Assembly (NCBI GenBank): GCA_958299035.1
Contig: CATQJL010000223.1
Coordinates: 2,474,359-2,538,358, forward strand
DNA from: Cylicocyclus nassatus
Taxonomy: Eukaryota > Nematoda > Chromadorea > Rhabditida > Strongylidae
Direction of reading: 5' to 3'
Length of the DNA stretch: 64,000 nucleotides
Under the pieces are notes generated by a model that worked only from the letters and a program-made list of their open reading frames with translations, did not search any database and was not told the origin of the DNA. The translations under genes were made by a program, and so were the position numbers. Below are positions 12,001 through 24,000 of this stretch, in pieces; position 1 is the first letter of the stretch; each line of letters begins with the position of its first letter.

Positions 12001-15000
12001 TGTTCAGGAAACGGCACCACCTGCCGCTGAGTTCTCATTAGATGATAGCGCACTTGAAAAACGAATGGAGGCTGATCAGAAACGAAGAGATTTGGAGGCC
12101 AAATGTGCTCAGCTCGATGAGCAACTAAATGTAAGGGATATGCATTGTATGGATGAATGTATACTCTTTATTGTCAGATATCGAAGCAACAGTCTAACAC
12201 TCTCGCAGCTGAGATTGCAGAGCTAAAAGCGAAGCTGAAAAACGCAGAGGGTGAAAAAGAGAATTTTATGCGCTCACTGGATGCGCAGAAAGCAACTCAT
12301 GTCAAGATTCAAGAGGAGTTGGACAATTCGAGAGCAGAACTTGTATTGGTAAGTGTTCTGCTGCTCTTTATTTATTTATTTATTTAATTATTTATTCATG
12401 CACATGACGTGCGCTACAATCATCATCATGAGTTAGCGGATCAACTCAACTAAACTGTTAGTAACATTAACAAACACTGACGCTAATCTACCGAATAGGA
12501 ATTGTTTATTGTAATCATAGGCAGCTTTTCCTCTAATAGATCAGAGTACTGAGTGTGGAGTAGCATATTAGCTATGTGATAGTGCACACCAGTCGGCAGA
12601 GTGTACATCGGTGCGCCCTAACACCGGAAGGCATGCCTGGAACCTTCGGATTGACAGGTATACCGACCGAAACCCTGTCGAACCAGGCTTACCGACATAA
12701 TTAAACTCTGGGCATTAAGAAAAAACTAAAGATATGCTAACTATTTCCCAGTGCAAGCTGATCAAGAAAGGAAAAAACCAAAGCGCCTAAAAATATCGGT
12801 ATAAACGCGTCCTGCCAAAAGGAATTCAATCTCAATCTTCTATTCCAAGCAAGTCAAAAATATACTTGCTCTTGCTTGTAATATCGTTGGTGACTTGGCA
12901 GTACGTAAAATCTCCTTGATTTCATGCATGTAGATCGTATACCTTTTCAAATTCCAATTCTTTTATTGAAAGAGAAATGTTTGATTTAACATCTGCCAGA
13001 ACAGTAACCAAATCAAATAAATAGAATAGTCCTATCCCACTGGATAATCCATTATTCGATCATACGATAGAGATGACTTTTGCTTTTTTAGGTTAAAGAA
13101 CAAGCATCAAATGACCGCTTCACATACGAGGAACAGCTATCAGCAGTTAATGATTTGCTTGATGATAAAGTCAGAAAGTTGGAAATGGCAGAAGCATTGG
13201 CCAGATCGACAGAATCGGAACTGCAAATTGTGAAAGGTAAGTTTGAATGTGAGCTCCAGAGCGTTTGTTTATTTTGGGTTGAAGTTTCCTTGTGTTCTCG
13301 TCTTGAAACCTGGGCGTCTTCGACTGTAAATTGATTTCTAATATTTCTTATGCCGCACAGGGTTGGTATGGTGGAACTTTATTGACCTAACGTTTCGAGC
13401 AACTCGTCTTCGTCGGAGATCTGAAAAGGATCGTAGTTCACGTATCTGCTGTACTGTGCGTGAACTACAATCCTTTTCAGACCTCCAGCGAAGACGAGTT
13501 GTCCGAACGTTAGGTCAATAAAGTTCCACCACACCAACCTGCGCGGCATAAGAAATACCAGGTTTAACGAGAACACAGGGAAACTATTTGGCTGAATTTC
13601 TTTCATCAGTCTTGCTCACAGTTTGAAATTTTAGCTGAGCTGCAATCAGTCCAAAAAGAAGCTGAGAACCAGAAAAAGATCGTTGAGTCCATAACGGCGA
13701 ATCAAGGATCAGCTGAAAGAGCCTTAACGGAGAGATTAGAAGCGCTCGCGAAAGAGCTACAGGAGAAGCATAAGTCCCTCCTAGCTGTGGAACATGATAA
13801 GAAAGTTCTCGAAGAAGCTTCTGAGACTAATGCAAAACATTTGCAAGAGTTGAAAGAAGCGCTTGCTAGTATTGAGAAAGAAAAGAGTAGCGCAGTGAAA
13901 ACCATAGCCAGTTTGAAGGAGGAAAAGGCAACTGTGGAACAGCATTTGCAGAAAGAACAGAGTGGATTGCAGAAGAGCTTAGCCGAATTCACGGATAAAA
14001 TTAATGCGATCACGGCTGCGAAGAACGCTGCTGAAGCTGCCTTAAATGAAGAGAAAGCGGAGAAAGAGAAGCTGTCGAAAGAGAAAGAAATATTAGATTC
14101 ACAGCTGCACACCCTCAGAGACAGTAGCGACACTATTACAAGAGAAACAACAGAACGCCTCGCTCAACTAGAGCAGCGGATCAAAGAAGCTGAGTCGCAG
14201 GTAAGCTTTGATTTTTTGCGTTGATTATGTTGGTTTCTTTGTAGAAAAATAGTGGAGATCAATCAGTTTTATAGGGCTTCTCTGCTTACAAGTTATTTTT
14301 GCTGTGACAGTACTTCCAAGAATCATTACTTCAAAAACTCTTGAATTTTTGAGTTTAGGCAGCTGAGGAGAAGGCGAATGCTCTCAAAAAAGAGGAAGAA
14401 CGTTTAGCGTTGACGAGAAAGCTTGAAGAAAATGAGACCGAACGCAAAGCAAAGTTTGAAGCTGCTGCTGCTGAACAAGCTGGAGTGGTAGAGAAGGTTG
14501 GTACGAGTACTCTAAGCTAGAATAATTAATATGTCCTCTTTATCACCACTGTCCTTATCTGTTCAGTTAAACTCGTCCCTGAAAGAAGCTGAGTCAAATT
14601 GTCAAGCTCTAGAGCAAAAATGTGCTGGATTCGAGGCTAAGGTGGCTGAGCTGGACAAGATTCTGGCGGAAGAACGAGAAAAGTACGGTATTATCATATG
14701 TACATCACAGTGGCATACCCAGGTTTTCCATTCCGGGGGGGGGGGGGGACAAAAAGTTTATTCTAATGGAGGTGCGTGGCGTTACGCACTCCGAAGAATG
14801 GTATGCTTTGTGAAATTTTCGCGGGCTCATACGCCCGAAACGCCGCTGGTACATCACCATCTCTCACATTGATTTTTTTAGGTTTGAAGCTAGTACTAAT
14901 GAACTCAAAGGAACTACGACAGCTGAAGAAGCGAAATGGAAAGCTGCTGAAGCAGACTTCAAAGAGAAGGTGAGCTCTGTCGACGAAGTCGAGAGGAAAA

Positions 15001-18000
15001 TTCTGTCGAAGAATTACAACATCTGTTCATTTAATCAATTCTACAGCTTGAGCAAAATCATCTGGCGATGGAGACGGCTGCATCAGAAATTAATGAACTT
15101 GCAAAGTTCAGAGAACAGGCAGAAATTGAAATTAGGCAAAAAACGGAGGAGCTGAACAGGTAAGCCTAGTTAGCACACGACATGGTCTACAGAGAACACA
15201 GTTTTTGCGGACGTAGACGTGGAAATTGGTAATAATGATGGTATCCTCTTTGCCGAGGATTTGTTAACTGTGAGAGCTGGTATAGGGCAATTAAGTCTAA
15301 ATCGATTGTTTTTGATGAAAGGGTTGGACATATGCGAGGCATCGTAATGTACTTGCTAGTCCCGCTTTACATGAGCTCGTATATGTAATTTTCCCATTTC
15401 CTTATAGAGAACCGCATTCAGTGCAAAATATGGATTCATTTTCAGCGTTACTGCGAAACTACAAGAGATAACTAGCGAGCGTGACAACGCTATTCAAAAT
15501 AGAGCCGAAGTTGAAGAGCAATTGAGACAACAAATAGAAGCGTTCACTAACCTTCAGAGCACGGTTGGACTTTCAATGCAATTATCATATCCAAATTGTG
15601 TATATAGGTAGATGACTTAGATTGATGCATCAAAACTCGGTGAAGATGCCATGGCAAAGGAGTTGTCTTCTGCGCAAGAGCTTGCTGCTCAGAGGCATGC
15701 TGAAGTTAATCGTTTGCAAATCCTGGTTCAGAAGTAAGTCCTCGTCATTGTTGACTCAGGACATTTCTCCTGAATAGACTTGAATGTCTTTTAGATCTTT
15801 GTCTTCCTTTGTGCTTCAACTGTAAATTTTTAGTCTTGAAGAGAAGTGTCAAATAGCAGAGGCAGCATCATCAGATCTCTCCTACAAGCTTGCTGCAGCT
15901 GAAAAACACACGATGAAGATTGAGGGAGAACGAAGCACTGCTATAAAAGAAGTTAGAATCCATTTTTACCTTAGTTTTTTATCTGGACTTTTCAAATTAG
16001 CTTCTAAATTTGTATCAGGGATAGAAATGTTTACGACAGACTTAGAGAATCGAATCTGCTTGTCTGATCAAATTCTCATCTTCCATTCTTCCTCATGCTC
16101 CAGGCTCCTTTGTTTTCAAAGTTTTCATATTAGCTAGAACAATCTCTCGCACAAGAAACTGCAATGCGATCAAAAGTCGAAGAAGATCTTCGCAGCAAAT
16201 CGGACGAAGTTTCGCGCCTTCAAACCAATATCGAATCGTAAGTCGATACGATTTGATTTTGTTTTTTACCAACGTATATAGCTTATCTGCCAAATCCCTC
16301 GAGATGGAGGATGCTTCAAACAAGTTGCAGTTAGAGCTGGCTGCGAGAATGTCAGAAATGGATGCAATTCGCATTGAAGTTTGTTTTTTTTTTCTTTGTC
16401 TGAATAAAATGCCTTTTTTAGTTTCTGTAAAGACCCTTATTTTTTGCAGAGGGACCAAGCGCTACATGGTAAGCAAGCTGCGGAGAGCCAAATCTCAGCA
16501 TTGACAACACAGCTGCAAGAGTTGGAGAAGAAGTTGGCTGCTTCGAACGAGATCTTGTAAGCCGGATATAAGTTTTATTTACCGCCGCTAGTTTTTTCAT
16601 GCCTCATTTTCACCAGCACTTCGATATAATAGTTGTGAAGAAGTTTTAAGCTCACATGTTTTCTTTTTTCCTATGAGTTTGCAGGTTTTTAAGCAAGTGT
16701 ACTCTTTGATTTCTCCCTCACTAGCTACAGTAGTAATGCTTCTTTGTTTTGCTTCGCTTAAACATTTCGGTGTGATACAAAACTCGGTCACTTATAACTT
16801 TTCCAGGAAGAAAGAAGCCAAGCATATAATCTCCGAGTATGAAGCTCAAACTGCCCAGCTAAGTGCGGATCTATCGGATGCAAACCAAAAACATAGTGAA
16901 GTACGCAGTAGTCCTGAAAGGACTTGTTTTCGTGTAAACATCTACTTTACAGTTGACTAGGGAGCTTGCGCTCAATGTGGAAGATTTGTCTCGCACGAAG
17001 ACTGAATTGGACAAGTCGTCTAGAGAGTCGGTTTTGTCCTATTTCTTCTCAAAATTACGATAGTTTTGCTTCTTCTCATTTTTGTATTTTTTGTATTTTA
17101 CTAGTAATGGATTATTTTCATTTCTGTAATCGTCAGTATTTGATACTTTCCCTAGATATGCATCAGATGCAGATGATTAGAGGACACCTTAAAAGTAGTG
17201 CGTATGTGTAGTGGTCTTGATCTAGTGATGGTCTTGTACGGGTGCTAAAAGTGATAGTTAGCCCTAGACAGTAGTAGTTATTTTCACCATTCTGTATATC
17301 GTCAGACACTTAATTTTACTAGTAATGGATTATTTATTTCTGTAATCGTCAGTATTTTTTATAAGAGGTACTGAGGCGCAAATTTTGAGCCGCGACTCAA
17401 CTTACTAGTTCAAGAGCCTTTTTCCCATTGATCTTGATGCTCTTGCCGACATCCTATATGATTGTGCATAAGTTCAATAAAGATTGAGTGAATCATCTCA
17501 TATAGAATCTCAGTGATTTCGAGATTCATTTTAGCTTTATAACCTCTCATCTAACAAAGGCTAGTTTGTTTCCTCATACTAATGTGTAGTTTTTAGGGCT
17601 GAGACTTTGAAACTACAAATTGACGAGCTTCAAAGGGAACAAGAACAACTTAGAGAGAGATTAGGACGAGTACAACTTGAAAAGGAAGAACTGGTAATGA
17701 TGTCGAATTGTTTCTTTTTTTTATGTTGAAGAATGTACAGGAAAATTCAGCGCAATGAGGTTTTTATACAGAAACTAATCTTGGGACTTTAACGAAAGGC
17801 ACTGTATTGGCGGTTATGCAGATTTTTCATCTATGGCGGGTAAATTCTTGGTGCAGAACTTGCATCGCCTTGCATGCTTTTGCACGGGAACGTTACTATG
17901 GCGGTGACAAAGTGAGCAGGGGTGTGTCTGCACACGTGGCGTAGGGTCCATGGGCACGCGCCATACTTGATCCTCTTGATCCGCTTAATCCACGTGATCC

Positions 18001-21000
18001 GCTTGATCCGCTTAATCCGCTTCGTGTAAAATGAGCGCACTCGGCAGTCTGTCATTTGGCGTCACGTACAGCGAATTTGTTTAACCATACGAGATTGTTG
18101 TTTACCTACGCGGCGCCAAATGACAGACTGCTGAGTGCGCGCATTTTACACGAAGCGGATTAAGCGGATCAAGAGGATCAAGTATGGCGGGTGCCATAGG
18201 AGATGCCCACACGGGACAGCTGCGCGGGTCGGAGGCAATCTCATTGAGAGGTTAACGACGATTGGAAAATGCTGAAAAATCAGATTCCGCGCTGGAGGTT
18301 TTAGCTGACTAAGCAGATAAGTATCTACTTTTACTTTGCAACAGTTTGGATAGTGTGGCTTATCTATGGTTATTGGAGAAATCGCTTATACAACATCTTG
18401 TGTCGCACATTATTTGAAGAGACTGAATCGAGAACGCTCACGCATCTGGAGCATAGCTACCAGCTCTTCCGAAATTTTTTGAAGCAGATTTTGGCTTCCA
18501 TTGACGTAATCCTCCTGGATATTCTTGCCGCATCTCCACTGTAAACCTGCTTTGTTGTTCGTTTCATAGTGTGAATCTAAGTTAAAGCCAGCTTTACATA
18601 TGCAGTGGAAGTTGCTCGAAAAGCTGTTGAGGCAGAAGAGTTATCAGTGATCAGGCATCTGTCGCGTCTTCATACCTATAAAAATAGCTGACATCCCGGG
18701 TTCCACCGGTTTAGAGCCGGTCTATCGTGCTTGACCTCTATCCTTGTTTTAACACGTTGACGACCGAGCCGTTTTTGACCGCATCAAGATGGACTGATGA
18801 TCTACGACTGCGGTTTAGACTGTTTAACAGCTAACCCAATGCCGTGTGTTCTATATGGCACCAGGCCACCTGTTATCACTGCGTAGAAGTCACCTGAGAA
18901 CTTTTCGTTTACGCATGATAAATTGATGCATGAAAGTGCTAAATGGTGGTCAGGGCGTGCATACGCGCGGATGACACATTCGTCAACGTGTGAGTTCCGA
19001 CTCGTCCTGGGTTCGCTTCCTACCGTCCTTACCGTGTCTTGATAACCAGCAAAACAAAATGAGCTTTACCGCTCATCCTTACAATCCTCATCCGTTGGTA
19101 ACTATGTGGAAGACATACAAATTTTCTGCTTTGTATATGGAGATGTGGCGAACGCATAATTGCTAATGACTTTGCTATACACTGCTGCATGAGAGAAAGC
19201 GCGATATCTTTGGGCGCGAACACCGCTTTATTCGCCGCAGAGTGCATCGCAGGATTCATTAGGGTGAAGATACCCGCTTCGTGTTGCGCCCGCTCAACTA
19301 TCACTGCTTCTGCGCCTTCGTCCTGCAGCAGCCTCTAACTTTTAATCGTCGGTTCTTGACCGCACGACGGTTCAAACATGTTTGTACAATATTGAGAACC
19401 TCTCACGGCGCGGCTGAAATGTTGTCGGAGCACGACTTGTACACGGGCGAATTTGTCTGGCGAATTTGTATATATTGAGGCAAGCGTTTCCCTCGCGGCG
19501 CGTACTCCCCAGTGATGTTATAATCCGTGCGGTCGGTTGGTCAGTGTTACTAAAAATGATCGCACATAAAAGCCTCTACTCCCTCGTTTTTTCAAGTAGT
19601 TGCAATGATCTCGATTCCAATGAGTCACGAAGCGATGCATGTTCTGTACCAAGTGATAGTGTACCCTCTGTCCGCTTGAAACAATACGGTTGGGGCCACC
19701 ATTCAAATGCCTCTGTTTGGGCAGTGGCTCAGTTAGGACTCCTCAATCTATCTCCACATAACAGTTTACTGAGATCTGTTGGACATTGTCCTTAACGACT
19801 TGTTGCTTGGAATCACAAGCTTTCTCCATAATGAGCGTCTTTGTGACTCATACTGTTAGTTAAACTACTATTCAGAGCAAATCTCTCGCATCAAGTCAAA
19901 ATGAAGGAAGTTTAGCGCTTCAGCAGCTCCGCCAAGAGTTGGAGGCAGCAAATCAGCAGAATGTGAATTATACAAGAGAAAGAGATAGGTTAGAAGTTCA
20001 CTCATCCATCTACGAATAATCTTTTTATCGGATTCTTTGTTTACTTCTTTTTGTATTCATATGTTTTGAGTCTGCTTGCCGAAATTGATGAGCTTACGGC
20101 AAAGATAGAGAGCGGCTCTCAATCTTTCAAAGAAGTCGAACAACGGCTGGCAGTGTCACAGGCTGAAATCGCTCAAGTAAATGAAGAGGTTTGGCTATAA
20201 TATCTTTCCCAGTTAACTCATTATTGAGCTTTCAGAGGGCTCTATTAGAAGAGCAACTGCAGAATGTATTGACGGAGAAAACGGTGCTCCAGGAATCAAG
20301 GAAAGCTCTTGAGGTTGAGATGGTGAGATTCTGTGAAAAGTTAAGTTAGTCCTGCCTTTTTTTTCTTCAGGAATCCACGCGTGACAAGTATGAAAGCGAG
20401 CTGAAGCAGATTCAGTCTCAGCTGGCATCACAACCTGGTCCATCTTCTGATATCTCGCAACAGGTATGCTTTTATTGAAGTAGAAAGACTCGAAGAACGT
20501 CGTGCTATGCAGATGAGAGATGAGTTTGCTGATGCTATGGAGAAAGTGAAAACTGTAACAGATCAGAAAATGATGCTTCAAAAAGAATTGGAACAAGCAA
20601 GAACCGACATGGCTGAGCTGCAGCGAGAGGTAACCTTCTCCTTGCTTTTTGATGCCTTTATTTTTGATTTGTTCTTTGTTAAAATCGTTTTGCGTACAAA
20701 CGCGCGTGCAGTATTTCTTTGGTATGTCGTTTATCCATTCATTTTATCAGTAGATTCAATGACTCGACATCGACCATTTGACGCTATATCAAAGGCTGTG
20801 TCTCGGCAAATTTTGCATTTCCATCTTTTTGCATGTTTTGGGCCTTTTCGACCCGTAGACCCCGAATCTGTGCTTTAGCGGGTGAAAAGACCGCTACCCC
20901 CGTTTCCAAAATGCAGCTCGGACGAGAATTTCAACGGAAAGTTGGGGGGCCCTAACGCGAAGTCCTTGCTGCCTGTAATTTTTGCTTTGGACAGCATGCA

Positions 21001-24000
21001 GAATGCGGGAAAGCGGTCGTGGGGTCCCTCGACGGTAAGCAGAGCCGTCCAAGCGCGCGCCGGTTCGAGGGCAATTTTCTCAGCCCAGGGGGGAGATCAA
21101 CCAGTTGGACTGCGCCTGGAGGCCAGTGCGATGACCAGAAATCCTACCATAGCAATATCCCCCAGAGCGCGAATCTGCCGGGACCCTGCCTTTAACAGTC
21201 GACGACCGCGCCGTTTTGGGCGAAACTCCCACTAACGTCCTTCGCGCATTTGGCCCGTGCATATGCTCGGATGCACGAAACATTATGTGGGAGTCTTTTT
21301 GACACTTGCTCATAAAACATGCGAACTTTGTTCAGACATACAGGTATATTATAGAACCTTACCAGGACGTACACAAATCAAGGATTTTTGCATCGAGTTT
21401 TCCTCCAATTAACCATGCAATGGCTATAAGATCCCTCCTCGGAGAAAAGTGTTGTAATGCCAGGCGTTTTTTGCCTGATTCATCCTTGTTTGATTTCAAA
21501 ACAGCTATACAGAGTTTCCACCTTCTCGGAAAAACGTAGTTAGCATGTATTGACTACATCAAAAACGGACTGATTACCGAATTTGCGGCCAAAACTTCTG
21601 AAGAGCTGCCGCGATGCCCTGTGTTCTGTAAGACACTCAGGCCACTAGTAGTATTACTGCATAGAAGTTACCTTCAAACGTTCGGCAAACGTTCGTTTGC
21701 CCCTAAAAACTAGCGTGCATATGCGCGGATGCACGAAAATGCTAAATGAGAGCCAGGGCTTGCATACATGCGGATACACAAGGTCGTCAACGTGTTAAGG
21801 GGGCGCTGACTGAGTAATAGCTCAACTCCCGCTGCAAAGGTCGAATTTTGAAGTGAGCAAATCGCTTCAGAAAGTGAAAATGGCAGTGGTTGATCCACCC
21901 ATCAACATGCGTTGTTTGGAGATAGCAGGTCTAAAATTAGGCTAAAATGTGCCCAAAACTCGAAAAAAAAGATTTTCTACAATTCTGACACATTCTGCCC
22001 AGTCTTGAAGTTGTATTCGTAGATTACCCGCGCTGATAGGCGGAGCGACCACCGTCACCACAACATTCTAGATTACTCTCTTCTTTATTCGCTTCGGAAG
22101 TCATCTTCCAGAGCGGGACTTGGCCAATCACTTTGTTAGGGGTCTCGCTAATATACAGCAACAATCTGATCACCCTCAATTTGCGTGGTTGCTGCCTTTG
22201 AAATGCTGCTCAAAATTCATATTAACACGTTTCGGACCGCGAAATCGCGCGCGGCGAAAAAGAGTGTACTTTCGGCCGTTAGCCTACAAAGGGACCTTAT
22301 CTCGCAGCCTGTGGGCCACATTTGTAACCAGCATGTCAGATAAGCTCCATACCCAAAGTTCTGAGTGAATTCGAAGTGTTTGAATTTTGTCGCTTGAGAG
22401 GGACTTTTGTGCTTTCTTGAAAGATAGGAGAAAGAACTCAGTTTCAAATAGTAATCAAAAGTATCTATGATATACACTGTACACATCATTATTGAAACCA
22501 CGGTTTTTCCCTTTGAAATCGAAGCAAGGAAAAGTTGCGACGTCGCACGCGTCGTTCGCGTCGCCGCACTTCGTTGTAACTCTTGTTCGTTTTGTCTCCA
22601 TATCTCCTGAACGAATATGCGCGCACAGCTCTACAGAGTTATCTGAGAAGAAGGAGCTTAGGCCTTTGACTCGATAACCTTGGACAAAAAGAAAACCTCC
22701 TGTAAACGCCTGAAAGATCCTTCAAAGCAGCGTGCTGCACCATGTGCAGCACCGGTCCGAAACGTGTCAAAACAACATATCTTTGCAGACAGTCTCCCTT
22801 GAAGCAATTCTTATCCTTATTAGTGTGTTGATTTAACTACAACTTAGGTGACCTCCCTTCGACTTAACGAAGCAACCGCCAGTGTAATGGCGTCCGAAGC
22901 GAGGCAGAAAATGTAAGGAAGTTTCTGAGATTTAGTCAGTGCCTGACAAGCTTAGTATGTATTGTTTTCAGTGACCTCTATAACGAACTCGAACAGGACT
23001 GGTTGAGAAAGCAGCTTCGAATGAGCGAAAAGATTGAGGAATTGAGCCTTGAATTAGAGCAGGCGAAATTGCGAACCGAAAGCGAAGAAGTGGATGCATT
23101 GAGGAGAGAGGTTTGAATGTTCATTTTGTCTTTTCCTTTTTGGACAAGAAGTTCTGCCTGCTTATAGCTTGCTTTCACTCATTCCATCATTGCTGATCAA
23201 AGAAAAAAAGAAGCAGCTCTGATGGAGAAAATTGCTGAGTTAAACAACCTCCCAGCTCAAACGTGAGACTCAATTTTTTCTCCTTCCCTTCATCTTTCGC
23301 TTATCAGCCAAAGTGCTCTACTTTTCCATTGCTTTAGAATAACAGCGGAGACTCATCGACTTTCGTTTGGTCACCGTGAAGAGAAACCAAGATTGTATTG
23401 TGATATATGTGAAGAGTTTGATCAACATGAAACTGAGGTAAGTTCCGTTTTGCTTTTCTAATGTTCTATCTCGTCCAACGAAAATGAAAGACGTTGAAGG
23501 AGTTTACAATAACAAAGTAATGCAGCTACGTTTGTTTGAATGTTTGTAAGGGTTTTCGCAGCTTCACGTTATTTACGAGCTCTTTATCAGTTCCTTTTTG
23601 ATAGCAACACCGAATTTTATGTTGCTGATTATTTTCTCCTTCTTTGCTGATATGGGGCTTATTTCTAGAAAAATAGAGAATGTTTGAGTAACTGAATAAC
23701 CTAAGAATAGATTAGTCAGCACTCTGAAACTAGCATCTTGTGATGGAGAGGGGCTTTTCAGATAGTGTTTGTAACTTGTCATTTCATCGATAGAGGAGTT
23801 GAAACACTAATTTGACATAGCATGCATGATTCATGAAAGGCCCCTACCCTTCTGTTGAGAAGAAGGAAGAGACCAAACAGTTACAGGGTACAAATCAGGT
23901 TTCTATGAATTCCTGTCGATGTCGCTGCCTACCTTTGAGTCGTGGCTTGGCAGTGACTCGCGAGATAGGAGCGTTTCGCGCTGCTCAAACAAGGGGAGGA

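Noticed and set aside
13702..14133. 143-codon minus-strand frame
   Set aside because: It is the antisense shadow of clip-1 exon 14, with Ser/Phe/Cys bias expected from the complement of Glu/Lys codons.
18690..18760. Possible tRNA-like GGGTTCCACC segment
   Set aside because: No matching acceptor stem, anticodon arm or A/B box spacing could be found around it.
20464..20512. Reading through intron 31 of clip-1 without splicing
   Set aside because: In frame it hits TGA within six codons; splicing at 20464/20512 gives a 49-nt intron, typical of nematodes, and keeps phase 0.
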